Notes: generated from the sequence alone by a model not told the origin. DNA of 47,797 nucleotides from [Clostridium] leptum DSM 753 (GCA_000154345.1 DS480338.1:1-47797), one strand, 5' to 3'; shown: positions 22,950 to 31,928, counted from the stretch's first letter. Numbers and translations are program-made.

Positions 22950-25847
22950 ATGAACGTATTAGCCTCCCTGTTTGGGAATTACAGCAAACGGGAATTAAAG
23001 CGGATCCAGCCGATCTGCGACCGGGTGCTGATGAAGGAAGACACCTATAAGGATATGACCGACGAAGAGCTTACCGCTCAGACCGGCGTGCTGAAGGACC
23101 GGCTGGCGGACGGCGAGACCCTGGATGATATCCTGCCCGACGCGTTCGCCGTATGCCGCGAGGCCTCGGCCCGTGTGCTGGGGATGCGTCACTTCCCGGT
23201 GCAGATCATCGGCGGCATCGTGCTCCACCAGGGCCGGATCGCCGAAATGAAAACCGGTGAAGGCAAAACCCTGGTGGCCACCCTGCCGGCGTACCTCCAC
23301 GGCCTGACCGGGGAGGGCGTTCACATCGTCACGGTGAACGATTATCTGGCCCGGCGCGACTCGGAGTGGATGGGCAAGCTGTACCGTTTTCTGGGGCTGT
23401 CCGTAGGCCTGATCGTCCACGATCTGGACAATAAGGAACGGAAAAAAGCCTATGACGCCGACATCACCTACGGCACCAACAACGAGCTGGGCTTCGACTA
23501 CCTGCGGGACAATATGGTCACCTATAAGGAAAACAAGGTTCAGCGGGAGCACGTGTTCGCCATCGTGGACGAGGTGGACTCCATTCTCATCGACGAGGCC
23601 AGGACGCCTTTGATCATTTCCGGCCAGGGGGACAAATCCACCGAGCTTTACACCCTCGCCGACCGGTTCGCCCGCACCCTGAAGGAAACCCGGGTGGCGG
23701 AGCTGAACGAAAAAGAGGACAACGACGAGCTTTACAAGGACGCGGACTATATCGTGGACGAAAAGGCGAAAACCGCTACCCTGACCCCCTCGGGCGTCAA
23801 GAAGGCGGAGGCCTACTTTAATATCGACAACCTGACCGACGCGGACAACATCACCATCCAGCACCACATCAACCAGGCCATCAAGGCCCACGGCGTGATG
23901 AAGCGGGATATCGAGTACGTGGTGAAGGACGGCGAGGTCATCATCGTGGACGAGTTCACCGGCCGTCTGATGTACGGCCGCCGGTACAACGAGGGCCTGC
24001 ACCAGGCAATCGAGGCCAAGGAGGGCGTCACCGTAGCCCGGGAGTCCAAGACCCTGGCCACCATCACCTTCCAGAATTACTTCCGCCTCTACAAGAGGCT
24101 TTCCGGCATGACCGGTACCGCCATGACCGAGGAGGAGGAGTTCCGGGAGATCTACAAGCTGGACGTGGTGGAGATTCCCACCAACCGGCCCATGATCCGC
24201 AAGGACCTGCCGGACAGCATTTTCCGCACGGAAAAGGGAAAGTTCGAGGCGGTGATCGAGGATATTATCCAGTGCCACGAAAAGGGCCAGCCCGTGCTGG
24301 TGGGCACCATTTCCATTGAAAAATCTGAGCTGCTGAGCAAAATGCTGAAGCGCCGGGGCATCAAGCACGAGGTGCTGAACGCCAAATACCACGACAAGGA
24401 AGCGGAAATCGTAGCCCAGGCCGGTAAAAAGGGCGCGGTCACCATCGCCACCAACATGGCGGGCCGCGGTACGGATATTATGCTGGGCGGCAACGCCGAA
24501 TACATGGCCAAGGCGGAAATGCGGCGGATGCAGGTTCCCGAGGAGCTGATTGTGGAAGCCACCGGCTTCGCCGAGACGGACAACGAGGATATTTTAAACG
24601 CCAGACGGACCTTCCAGGAGCTGAACAAGAAATATAAGGACGCTATCAAGTCCGAGGCGGAGGAGGTCCGGGAGGCGGGCGGCCTGTTCATCATGGGCAC
24701 CGAGCGCCACGAGTCCCGCCGGATCGACAACCAGCTGAGAGGCCGTTCCGGCCGTCAGGGAGACCCGGGCACCTCCCGGTTCTACCTGTCCGTGGAGGAC
24801 GACCTGATGCGCTTGTTCGGCGGCGACCGGATGAAGGCCATTATGGACCGGCTCAATGTGGAGGAAAACGTCCCCATCGAAAACAAGGTGCTTTCCAACT
24901 CCATCGAAAGCGCCCAGCGCAAGGTGGAAAGCCGAAACTTCGGCATCCGGAAAAACGTGCTCCAGTACGACGACGTGATGAACCGCCAGCGCGAGATCAT
25001 TTACGCCCAGCGCAATGAGGTGCTGGACGGCAAGGATCTGAAGGAGCAGATTCTCAAAATGCTGCGCCAGGCGGTGGAGAGCCGGGTGAAAACCTATCTG
25101 CCCGCGGAAACGCCCAAGGAGGATTGGAATCTGGAGGGCCTGAGGGACTACTACCGCGGATGGCTGCTGGGGCCGGATGAGCTCCAGTTTACTCCCTCCG
25201 AGGTGGAAAATCTGGAAGCCGATTACGTTATCGACGAGATTTATAAGAAAGCGGAAGCTATTTATGAGAACCGGGAGAAGGTTTTCGGCTCTCCCCTGAT
25301 GAGAGAGCTGGAGCGGGTGGTTCTGCTGAAAAACGTGGATACCAAGTGGATGGACCACATCGACGCCATGGAGGAGCTGAAGCGGGGCATCCGGCTGAGA
25401 GCCTACGCCCAGCATGACCCGGTAGTGGAATACCGCCTGGAGGGCTTCGATATGTTCGACGAGATGATCGCCGCCATCCGTGAGGATACCGCCAGAATGA
25501 TGCTGACCCTCCGGCTACAGGTTCAGAGAGCTCCCGCCAGGGAGCCTGCCGCCGCTGCCAATTCCGGCGCGCCCGGTGCCGGCGCGGCCGCCGCGCAGCC
25601 TCAGGACGCGGCCGGGACCGGCGGTCAGGATAGTCAGCCTCAGACGCCTGTGCCTCCTCCGGCGCCGGCCCGGTATATCGCCCCCAAGCGGGAGCAGGTA
25701 GCCAAGCCCACCTCCACCAGCGGCGGCTCCGACGGCTCTGATTCTGCCGGCAAAACCGTACGCAAGGGCAAAAAAGTAGGGCGGAACGATCCTTGTCCCT
25801 GCGGCAGCGGTAAAAAATACAAAAAATGCTGCGGCAGAGACGAATGA
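22950..25847 (+). CDS. secA: Preprotein translocase ATPase SecA
   Basis: This 965-residue motor drives proteins through SecYEG. The N-terminal part has MKTGEGKTLVA with Walker A at 103-107, the DEVDSILIDEARTPLIIS segment holding Walker B, and the preprotein cross-linking domain. The second nucleotide domain has ATNMAGRGTDIMLGGN and QLRGRSGRQGDPG. Helical wing and scaffold follow (VLQYDDVMNRQREIIYAQR). A Pro/Ala/Gly-rich linker at about 850-930 leads to the zinc tail C949-x-C951-x8-C960-C961. Length is slightly above most Bacillota SecA because of the linker. The ATG at 22950 gives the standard N-terminus MNVLASLFGN. Only one secA occurs in the window. Confidence 0.98.
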   Translation: MNVLASLFGNYSKRELKRIQPICDRVLMKEDTYKDMTDEELTAQTGVLKDRLADGETLDDILPDAFAVCREASARVLGMRHFPVQIIGGIVLHQGRIAEMKTGEGKTLVATLPAYLHGLTGEGVHIVTVNDYLARRDSEWMGKLYRFLGLSVGLIVHDLDNKERKKAYDADITYGTNNELGFDYLRDNMVTYKENKVQREHVFAIVDEVDSILIDEARTPLIISGQGDKSTELYTLADRFARTLKETRVAELNEKEDNDELYKDADYIVDEKAKTATLTPSGVKKAEAYFNIDNLTDADNITIQHHINQAIKAHGVMKRDIEYVVKDGEVIIVDEFTGRLMYGRRYNEGLHQAIEAKEGVTVARESKTLATITFQNYFRLYKRLSGMTGTAMTEEEEFREIYKLDVVEIPTNRPMIRKDLPDSIFRTEKGKFEAVIEDIIQCHEKGQPVLVGTISIEKSELLSKMLKRRGIKHEVLNAKYHDKEAEIVAQAGKKGAVTIATNMAGRGTDIMLGGNAEYMAKAEMRRMQVPEELIVEATGFAETDNEDILNARRTFQELNKKYKDAIKSEAEEVREAGGLFIMGTERHESRRIDNQLRGRSGRQGDPGTSRFYLSVEDDLMRLFGGDRMKAIMDRLNVEENVPIENKVLSNSIESAQRKVESRNFGIRKNVLQYDDVMNRQREIIYAQRNEVLDGKDLKEQILKMLRQAVESRVKTYLPAETPKEDWNLEGLRDYYRGWLLGPDELQFTPSEVENLEADYVIDEIYKKAEAIYENREKVFGSPLMRELERVVLLKNVDTKWMDHIDAMEELKRGIRLRAYAQHDPVVEYRLEGFDMFDEMIAAIREDTARMMLTLRLQVQRAPAREPAAAANSGAPGAGAAAAQPQDAAGTGGQDSQPQTPVPPPAPARYIAPKREQVAKPTSTSGGSDGSDSAGKTVRKGKKVGRNDPCPCGSGKKYKKCCGRDE

Positions 25848-25864
25848 TACCGCAGCTCCTTTCA

Positions 25865-25892
25865 GGAGGCGCCGCAACGGCGCCTCCCTTTT
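25865..25892 (+). terminator. Terminator of secA
   Basis: GGAGGCGCCG/CGGCGCCTCC with a CAA loop, followed by CTTTTC. It starts 18 bases past the secA stop codon. Confidence 0.8.
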
Positions 25893-26378
25893 CAAGCGGC
25901 AAAGCCGGTTCGGCTGTGCCGCTTTTCCTATTCCTTTCCGTTTCGCCGGCAAACCTTCCGGGCCTGGCGCATCCCGCCGGGGCTTCCCGAATACAGACTT
26001 TGTATACCGCCGGCTCCCGGCCCGCCTTCCCCGGCGGCGCAGGGCCGTTATTCCGCCTGCGGCGGCTTCTTCTCCGCCGGGTTATGACTAAGGCTCAGGC
26101 CAAATCGGCTCGCCTGCATTGGACAAAAGTTGTTTTTAATTCTTTAAAAGAAATTACAAAAAGATAAATGCGCATACAATAGGAGCGGTTGGTTCTTTAT
26201 GGGAAAAGGGTATTGGCCGCAGCTCAAAAAACGTTTTTACCTTATATCCCAGGTTGTCCAAAAAGAGAAGTTTTCAGAAGGCCGCGCGGCCTTTCGCACG
26301 GGCAGGTCCCGGCGCCGGTCCGAAGCAGGCGGCGCCCAAATCAAGAAGTTATTTATCAAGCTAGGAGGTTTCTGATCT
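25893..26378. other. Region between secA and araD with a candidate promoter
   Basis: No supported gene lies in these 486 bases. A possible promoter ATTACA (26153-26158) and TACAAT (26175-26180) with 16 bases between would give a leader of about 190 bases before araD. Just upstream, TTCTTT-a-AAAGAA (26140-26152) is a small inverted repeat with a CTTTAAAAG core loosely like the element before the two sugar genes at 18011 and 22445. Confidence 0.35.
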
Positions 26379-27071
26379 ATGTTAGAAGCACTAAAACAAC
26401 AGGTATGGGAAGCCAATTTACTTTTGCCGAAGCATAATCTAGTGGTGTTTACCTGGGGCAACGTCTCAGGGATTGACCGGGAAAAGGGATTATTTGTCAT
26501 TAAGCCCTCCGGCGTGGATTACGATAAGCTGAAGCCGGAGCACATGGTAGTTGTGAACCTGAAGGGAGAAAAGGTCGAGGGTGATCTGAACCCGTCGTCC
26601 GACACCGCCACTCATGTGGAGCTTTACAACGCGTTTCCTAATATCGGCGGCGTAGTGCATACCCATTCCCGCTGGGCGACCATTTGGGCCCAGGGCGGCC
26701 GGGCGATTCCCGCCTACGGCACCACTCACGGCGATTATTTTTACGGCTCCATCCCCTGTACCCGGGCTATGACTCCGGAGGAGATCGGCGGCGAATATGA
26801 AAAGGAAACCGGAAGGGTCATTGTGGAAACCTTCCAGGGTAAGGATCCCGATCACATTCCCGCCGTGCTGGTAAAATCCCACGGTCCCTTTACCTGGGGC
26901 AAGGACTGCATGGAGGCGGTTCACAACAGCGTAGTATTGGAAGAGCTCGCTATGATGGCCTGGCATACGGAAAATCTGGCGAAGGAGCAGGTTCCTTCTA
27001 TGCAGCAGGAGCTGCTTGACAAGCACTTCCTCCGCAAGCATGGCGCCAACGCTTATTACGGCCAAAAATAA
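26379..27071 (+). CDS. araD: L-ribulose-5-phosphate 4-epimerase
   Basis: This 230-residue class II aldolase-family enzyme converts L-ribulose 5-phosphate to D-xylulose 5-phosphate. Family marks are the N-terminal FTWGNVSGIDR with the phosphate-binding GNVS, KPSGVDYDKL, SSDTATHVELYNAFP, the zinc ligands in VVHTHSRWATIWAQ, and the third His in the THGDYFYG to KSHGPFTWGK region. Length and order match AraD/UlaF/SgbE. These paralogues differ only subtly, and UlaF or SgbE would act in the ascorbate or 3-keto-gulonate route. That alternative is worth keeping because a LyxK-type kinase is nearby. The start is ATG with TAGGAGG about ten bases upstream. It stands alone, with a terminator directly after. 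Confidence 0.93.
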   Translation: MLEALKQQVWEANLLLPKHNLVVFTWGNVSGIDREKGLFVIKPSGVDYDKLKPEHMVVVNLKGEKVEGDLNPSSDTATHVELYNAFPNIGGVVHTHSRWATIWAQGGRAIPAYGTTHGDYFYGSIPCTRAMTPEEIGGEYEKETGRVIVETFQGKDPDHIPAVLVKSHGPFTWGKDCMEAVHNSVVLEELAMMAWHTENLAKEQVPSMQQELLDKHFLRKHGANAYYGQK

Positions 27072-27077
27072 ACGCGG

Positions 27078-27125
27078 CTGACCGCTGCCGCCCGTCAGCG
27101 TCGGCGGCAGCGGTCAGGCTTTTCC
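27078..27125 (+). terminator. Terminator of araD
   Basis: Perfect 15-bp arms (27078-27092 and 27103-27117) with a 10-base loop, then GCTTTTCC. It begins seven bases past the araD stop codon. Confidence 0.8.
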
Positions 27126-27187
27126 AAATGGGACTTCGATACGGATGGAAAAGCCTGAAAATGTAACAACCAGAGAGCGGTTGACAC

Positions 27188-27215
27188 GAAAGGTAGGAAT
27201 GATTTCCTGCCTTTC
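27188..27215 (+). promoter_or_regulatory. Leader hairpin before the YbaK gene
   Basis: GAAAGGTAGGAA (27188-27199) pairs over 12 bp, with one G-U, with 27204-27215. A TTGACA lies directly upstream (27181-27186), but no -10 box sits at the right distance, so this is not a clear promoter. The hairpin may be a leader element or a weak terminator. Confidence 0.35.
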
Positions 27216-27271
27216 TCTATAAGAATCTAAATTTGAGCCAAACACTATCGCAAAGGAGACTGAGATCGCAA

Positions 27272-27754
27272 ATGGCAATTGAGCGGGTACGGGAATATTT
27301 TAAGCAGTGGGGCCTGGAAAACCGGATCATGGAATTTGACGTTTCCAGCGCCACCGTGGAGCTGGCGGCCCAGGCCTTAAGCTGCCGGCCTGAGCGGATC
27401 GCCAAAACCCTTTCTTTTCGGTTAGGGGAGCAGTGTATTTTGATTGTCGCCGCCGGTGATGCAAAAATCGATAACGCCAAATATAAGGCGGCCTTTGGCG
27501 CGAAAGCGAAAATGCTTTCCGCCGATGAGGCGGAGGCTTGTATCGGCCACGCGGTAGGAGGCGTCTGTCCCTTTGCCGTAAACGGCGGGGTCAAGGTTTA
27601 TCTGGATCAGTCCCTAAAGCGGTTCGGCACGGTATTCCCGGCCTGCGGCAGCTCCAACAGCGCAATCGAGCTGACGCCTCAGGAGCTGGAGCAATACGCT
27701 TCCAGCTTTTCCGGATGGGTGGATGTGTGCAAAAACTGGCGGGAAAACGGTTAG
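27272..27754 (+). CDS. YbaK/EbsC-family aminoacyl-tRNA deacylase
   Basis: This 160-residue single-domain protein has the layout of the YbaK/ProX editing family, which hydrolyses misacylated tRNA (often Cys- or Ala-tRNA(Pro)). Visible marks are the opening ERVREYFKQWGL, a KTLSFRLGEQCILIVAAGDAK core with the conserved Lys, the AFGAKAKMLSADEAEACIGH segment, and GGVCPFAV. The CGSSNSAIELTP end is typical. The ATG at 27272 gives the normal length; the AAAGGAG site is 13 bases upstream, a little far. An earlier in-frame TTG at 27233 would precede that site. Its tRNA substrate cannot be told. Confidence 0.88.
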   Translation: MAIERVREYFKQWGLENRIMEFDVSSATVELAAQALSCRPERIAKTLSFRLGEQCILIVAAGDAKIDNAKYKAAFGAKAKMLSADEAEACIGHAVGGVCPFAVNGGVKVYLDQSLKRFGTVFPACGSSNSAIELTPQELEQYASSFSGWVDVCKNWRENG

Positions 27755-28027
27755 CCTCTCCCTTTCCGGCTGATCCGCCAGGGTTTGCTTTTTCGTTCCG
27801 CGGCCTTTTCGCCAAAACGCCGGCATTTTCATCGGCCGGCGGCGCGCCGAACGGTCGGGCTTGGGCTTGCAGCTGCCGGCGGCGCCGGGAATTTTCGTTT
27901 CCTCCTCTGCTGTTCCGCTAAGCGTCCGGCAAAACATGGGTCTTTCTTTGAATTATTTTTTTATTTGTCATTTCGACATTTTTCCTCTTTTTTCTCTTAG
28001 CCTTTCTTTTGTTAGGAGGTTTTCACT

Positions 28028-28987
28028 ATGGTAAAACGACTTGTGTGCACGGTTCTGGCCGTTCTGCTGCTGATCGGGGCGGCCTCCTGTTCCCAGACGG
28101 AGTCCCCGGCGGAATCCGCCGCCTCGTCTAAATCCCTGAAGGAGTCGCTCCTCCCCGCCGCGCCTTCGGCGGTATCGTCACCGGAATCCAATATTTCTCA
28201 GAAGCTCCCGCCCTCCAGCCAGGAGGAATCCTCAGATTCCGCAGAGTCCGGCGGTTCTTCTGAGTCCTCCGGCCAGGCGGAGCAAGGCCAGGTGGTGACC
28301 ATCACCTTTCCGGAGGGGGAATCCCTGACGGAGATTTTTGCCGCGCTGGAGGAAAACGGCGTCAGCACCTTTGACGAGCTGATGTCTATGGCTGAGAATT
28401 ACGATTACAGCTATTATCCCCTGGTCGCGGCCGCCCCATCCAGCGGACGCTGCTTCCGCCTTGAGGGATATCTGTTCCCAGACACCTATGACTTTTATGT
28501 CGGGGAAAAGCCTCAGGACGCTATCGGCCGTTTTCTCCGGAATTCTGAGGCCAGGATCACCGACAGCTACCGGCAGCGCGCGGCGGAAATGGGCTATTCC
28601 ATGGATCAGATTCTCACCATCGCTTCCCTGATCCAGCGGGAGGGCTCTAATCCTGACGAGGTAGCTAACATCGCCGCGGTGATCTACAACCGGCTGAACG
28701 CCGGCATGCAGCTGGAGATGGACGCCACCATCACCTACATTGAATCCGATGTAATCCCCTACTTTTCCGGCGACATTGACCCCTTCCGGGCCTTATATAA
28801 CACCTATAAGTGTCCGGCCTTGCCCGCCGGCCCTATCTGCAATCCGGGGCTTTCCACCATTGAGGCCGCCTTATATCCGTCGGATGTGCCTTATCTTTAC
28901 TTCTGCCACGACGCCAGCGGTAACTATTATTACGCCTCTACCTACGAGGAGCACCAGCAAAACCTGCAAAAGGCCGGGATCGGCTGA
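28028..28987 (+). CDS. mltG: MltG-like endolytic murein transglycosylase, lipoprotein form
   Basis: This 319-residue protein begins with a lipoprotein signal: basic KR, a hydrophobic core, then GAASC with the lipid Cys at 21. A Ser/Glu-rich disordered linker runs to about 87. The rest is the YceG/MltG domain: FRLEGYLFPDTYDF at about 143-156, TIASLIQREG with the presumed catalytic E205, NRLNAGMQLEMDATITY, and the YNTYKCPALPAGPICNPG segment. MltG cleaves nascent glycan strands and sets their length. Most homologues are anchored by a transmembrane helix; this one appears lipid-anchored. ATG start behind TTAGGAGG. It is monocistronic with a strong terminator. Confidence 0.9.
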   Translation: MVKRLVCTVLAVLLLIGAASCSQTESPAESAASSKSLKESLLPAAPSAVSSPESNISQKLPPSSQEESSDSAESGGSSESSGQAEQGQVVTITFPEGESLTEIFAALEENGVSTFDELMSMAENYDYSYYPLVAAAPSSGRCFRLEGYLFPDTYDFYVGEKPQDAIGRFLRNSEARITDSYRQRAAEMGYSMDQILTIASLIQREGSNPDEVANIAAVIYNRLNAGMQLEMDATITYIESDVIPYFSGDIDPFRALYNTYKCPALPAGPICNPGLSTIEAALYPSDVPYLYFCHDASGNYYYASTYEEHQQNLQKAGIG

Positions 28988-29158
28988 GAGGGATCCGGAA
29001 AGCGTCCGCGGTCCGTCCCATTCTGCGGCTTTTCCCGCCGGACGCACACTGGTCAGCCCCTCCCATGCCTCAAAAATGGGCTGGCGTTATCGATGGCCAT
29101 ACGCAAACGGCGCCCGCCCTATCATCCGCCCCACGGCGTTTCCCTGCTTAACAGAAAG

Positions 29159-29193
29159 GGCGCCCGGAACAAATTGTTCCGGGCGCCTTTTTT
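29159..29193 (+). terminator. Terminator of the MltG-like gene
   Basis: Perfect 14-bp arms GGCGCCCGGAACAA (29159-29172) and 29174-29187, followed by six T residues. It lies about 170 bases past the stop codon. The 28988-29158 spacer holds no supported gene. Confidence 0.88.
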
Positions 29194-29228
29194 ATGAGAA
29201 TCCAAAGCGGATCTATGTTGATTTTCTC

Positions 29229-29714
29229 CTATTCCGACTGGATGCTGTTCAGCAGGCCGCCTTTTTCTATGATGTTCTGGATAAAGGGCGGGAACGGCTG
29301 GGCCTGATAGGTTTTTCCGGTGGTCACATTGGTGATGACGCCGGTATCAAAATCCACATTTACCTCGTCGCCGGCCTTGATATCCCTGGCGGCTTCCCCA
29401 CATTCCATAATCGGCAGGCCGATATTGATAGCGTTTCGGTAAAAAATCCGGGCAAAAGTGGAGGCGATGACCACGGAGATTCCCGCCGCCTTGATGGCGA
29501 TAGGGGCGTGCTCCCGGGATGAGCCGCAGCCGAAGTTTTTATCCGCCACCATAATATCGCCGGGCTTTACCTTATGGATGAACTCCCTGTCTATATCCTC
29601 CATGCAGTGCGCCGCCAGCTCCTCCGGCACCGACGTGGTCAGGTACCGGGCGGGAATGATGACATCCGTATCCACATTGTCGCCGTATTTATGTACAAAG
29701 CCATGTGCGTTCAT
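29229..29714 (-). CDS. leuD: 3-isopropylmalate dehydratase small subunit
   Basis: The 161-residue subunit is of the short bacterial/archaeal LeuD type. The opening KYGDNVDTDVIIPARYL and the core DKNFGCGSSREHAPIAI identify the family; the middle supplies substrate-contacting residues. With LeuC it isomerises 2-isopropylmalate, and in organisms with CimA also citramalate, so it serves both leucine and isoleucine synthesis. Its ATG overlaps the leuC stop codon by four bases, and AGGAAGGAG stands upstream. Translational coupling to leuC is likely. Confidence 0.96.
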   Translation of the reverse strand: MNAHGFVHKYGDNVDTDVIIPARYLTTSVPEELAAHCMEDIDREFIHKVKPGDIMVADKNFGCGSSREHAPIAIKAAGISVVIASTFARIFYRNAINIGLPIMECGEAARDIKAGDEVNVDFDTGVITNVTTGKTYQAQPFPPFIQNIIEKGGLLNSIQSE

Positions 29715-30997
29715 TGGTGCTCTCTCCTTCCTATGCCTGAAACCTCAGCCGGGTCTGTGATGTAGCCGGTCACCGCGCTGGCCGCGGCTACCGCCGGGCT
29801 GGCCAGGTATACCTCGCTGTCTACGTGTCCCATGCGGCCGACAAAGTTCCGGTTGGTCGTGGAAACCGCCCGCTCCCCGGCGGCCAGAATTCCCATATGC
29901 CCGCCCAGGCACGGACCGCAGGTAGGTGTGGACACCACGGCGCCCGCCTGGATAAAGGCCTCAACCAGGCCCTCCCTCATAGCGTCCAGATAAATCGTCT
30001 GGGTGCCGGGGAACACGATGCAGCGCACATTTTTCGCTACCTTTTTTCCCTTCAGCAGATTCGCGGCGATCCGCAGGTCGCTGAGACGGCCGTTGGTGCA
30101 GGAGCCGATGACCACCTGGTCGATCTTCACCTGCCCCACGTTGTCGATGGTACGGGTGTTCTCCGGCAGATGGGGAAATGCCACGGTGGGACGCAGAGCG
30201 GACAGGTCGATCACATATTCCTTTTCATATACCGCATCCTCGTCGGCGGCGTATTCCACCGGCGTACCCTGGAACCGGCCGTTACAGTAGGCCCGGGTCA
30301 CGTCGTCCACTGGGAAAATGCCGTTTTTCGCTCCGGCCTCAATGGCCATGTTGGCGATGCAGAGCCGGTCGTCGATGGAAAGATACTGCAACCCGTCGCC
30401 GGCGAACTCCATGGACTGATACAGGGCGCCATCCACGCCGATCATCCCGATGATATGCAGGATCACGTCCTTGCCGCTGACCCACTGGGCGGGCTTGCCG
30501 GTAAGAGTGAATTTCAGGGCGCCGGGCACCTTAAACCAGGCCTTGCCGGTCATCATGCCCGCGCACATGTCGGTAGACCCTACGCCGGTAGAGAAGGCCC
30601 CCAGCGCGCCGTAGGTGCAGGTATGGGAATCCGCGCCGATCACCAGGCTGCCGGGGCCCACCAGGCCCTGCTCCGGCAGAAGGGCATGCTCGATGCCCAT
30701 GCGCCCCACATCGAAATAGTTTAAAATATCGTACTGATTGGCGAACCTGCGGACCTTCAAGGTCTGCTCCGCCGCCTTGATGTCCTTATTGGGGGTAAAA
30801 TGGTCCATCACCAGGGCGATTTTATCTTGGCTGAACACTCCCTTGGCGCCGCATTTTTCAAATTCATTGATGGCTACCGGAGCGGTCACGTCGTTGCCCA
30901 GCACCAGATCCAGGCTGGCCTCGATTAGCTGGCCGGCTTCCACATGATCTAAGCCCGCGTGGGCCGCCAAGATTTTTTGGGACATTGTCATACCCAT
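29711..30997 (-). CDS. leuC: 3-isopropylmalate dehydratase large subunit
   Basis: This 428-residue aconitase-family subunit binds a 4Fe-4S cluster through Cys residues in VIGSCTNGR and PTCGPCLGGHMG. Other family marks are VMDHFTPNKD near 65 and IGADSHTCTYGALGAFSTGVGSTDM. It is the shorter LeuC type that pairs with a short LeuD. The ATG at 30997 is preceded by AAGGAG ten bases away; an ATG four codons further in is also possible. It is divergent from a Crp/Fnr-type regulator with about 250 bases between. The matching isopropylmalate dehydrogenase (leuB) is not in the window. Confidence 0.96.
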   Translation of the reverse strand: MGMTMSQKILAAHAGLDHVEAGQLIEASLDLVLGNDVTAPVAINEFEKCGAKGVFSQDKIALVMDHFTPNKDIKAAEQTLKVRRFANQYDILNYFDVGRMGIEHALLPEQGLVGPGSLVIGADSHTCTYGALGAFSTGVGSTDMCAGMMTGKAWFKVPGALKFTLTGKPAQWVSGKDVILHIIGMIGVDGALYQSMEFAGDGLQYLSIDDRLCIANMAIEAGAKNGIFPVDDVTRAYCNGRFQGTPVEYAADEDAVYEKEYVIDLSALRPTVAFPHLPENTRTIDNVGQVKIDQVVIGSCTNGRLSDLRIAANLLKGKKVAKNVRCIVFPGTQTIYLDAMREGLVEAFIQAGAVVSTPTCGPCLGGHMGILAAGERAVSTTNRNFVGRMGHVDSEVYLASPAVAAASAVTGYITDPAEVSGIGRREHQ

Positions 30998-31080
30998 GGC
31001 GGAATCTCTCCTTCATCTTCAAAATTCTTTTTCTGCCCTTATTATGCCACAGGTCTTGCGGCAAAAATGTATTATATGAT

Positions 31081-31098
31081 ACAATTAAAACAAATTGT
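31081..31098. promoter_or_regulatory. Inverted repeat between leuC and the Crp/Fnr gene
   Basis: ACAATT and AATTGT flank AAAACA. It lies directly upstream of a TATAAT-like -10 box on the minus strand (31070-31076) that probably serves leuC, so a bound protein would affect that promoter. It does not match the Fnr (TTGAT-ATCAA) or Crp (TGTGA-TCACA) sites of enteric bacteria. Confidence 0.4.
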
Positions 31099-31251
31099 TC
31101 CCAAAGCTTCGGGATACCGTCCGCAAGCGGGCATATTTATCAGTCTTTTTCAAGCTGTCCGCAGAAGCCTCAGGCCGCGTCCGGCGGGCCATAGGATATT
31201 CCCGCTGAAATGGGACAAAATCAAAACGATTCGATCAAGGAGGCGGCGCAG

Positions 31252-31899
31252 ATGTACGGAGACGCTTATCCCCTCGGGCCGGAAACGGATCTTTGGCGGC
31301 TGTTTGCCAAAAATCTTCCCACCCGGACCTATGAAAAGGATCAGATGATTTACTGGCAGGAAGAACAGGCAGACTGCTTTTACTGCATCAAAAAAGGGCG
31401 GGTAAAGGTCTTTTTAAGCTCGGAAAACGGTATGGAAAAAACCATCACCATTGTAGAGCAGGGCATTTTGGGGGAAGCCGCCTTTTTCGACCACATGCCC
31501 AGGGTATCCTCGGCCAAAGCCCTGGTAAAAACCGAGCTGATCGCCATCAACCGGAACGGCCTGATCAAAAGCTTCAGCCAGGACCCGGATCTGGCAGTTC
31601 ATCTGCTGGAGCTGATGGCCCACCGGGTGCGGCTGCTTTCCGAGCAGGTGGACAACATGACCTTCCTGCAGGCGGACCAGCGGGTAGCCCAGGCCCTGCT
31701 GCGCCACGCCGTCCCCGGGGAAGACGGGATTCTCCAGGTGAACCTGACCCACGAAGAAATCGCCAATTTAGCCGGCACCACCCGGGTGACGGTGAGCAAG
31801 CTGCTGACACGGTTCGCGAAGAATGGCTGGATCGGCACTCGGTACCGGGCAGTCGCCCTCAAAAATCCAGCCGCTTTAAGAAGCTTTTCCAAAGAGTGA
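31252..31899 (+). CDS. Crp/Fnr-family transcriptional regulator
   Basis: This 215-residue protein has an N-terminal cyclic-nucleotide-binding-like beta barrel (about 20-110), a long dimer helix (about 112-140) and a C-terminal winged helix with the recognition segment AGTTRVTVSKLLTRF at about 174-188. The barrel lacks the cAMP-binding RS motif of Crp, and the N-terminus lacks the four-Cys cluster of Fnr, so the effector is unknown. ATG at 31252 is chosen because AAGGAGG is eight bases upstream; the in-frame ATG at 31210 lacks such a site. It is divergent from leuCD and could regulate it, which is inferred from position only. Confidence 0.9.
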   Translation: MYGDAYPLGPETDLWRLFAKNLPTRTYEKDQMIYWQEEQADCFYCIKKGRVKVFLSSENGMEKTITIVEQGILGEAAFFDHMPRVSSAKALVKTELIAINRNGLIKSFSQDPDLAVHLLELMAHRVRLLSEQVDNMTFLQADQRVAQALLRHAVPGEDGILQVNLTHEEIANLAGTTRVTVSKLLTRFAKNGWIGTRYRAVALKNPAALRSFSKE

Positions 31900-31928
31900 C
31901 GCCTGCGGGTCCGGATGGATTCGAGAAG

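Noticed and set aside
22995..24392. 465-codon open frame on the minus strand within secA
   Set aside because: It lies wholly antisense to a clear secA gene. Its His/Val/Gly/Leu-rich composition reflects the GC-rich third positions of secA, and no ribosome site fits.
25826..26167. 113-codon plus-strand frame after secA
   Set aside because: It starts inside secA, spans the secA terminator and has no ribosome site.
27181..27223. TTGACA...TATAAG as a promoter for the YbaK gene
   Set aside because: The two boxes are 31 bases apart, far beyond a workable spacing, with a hairpin between them.
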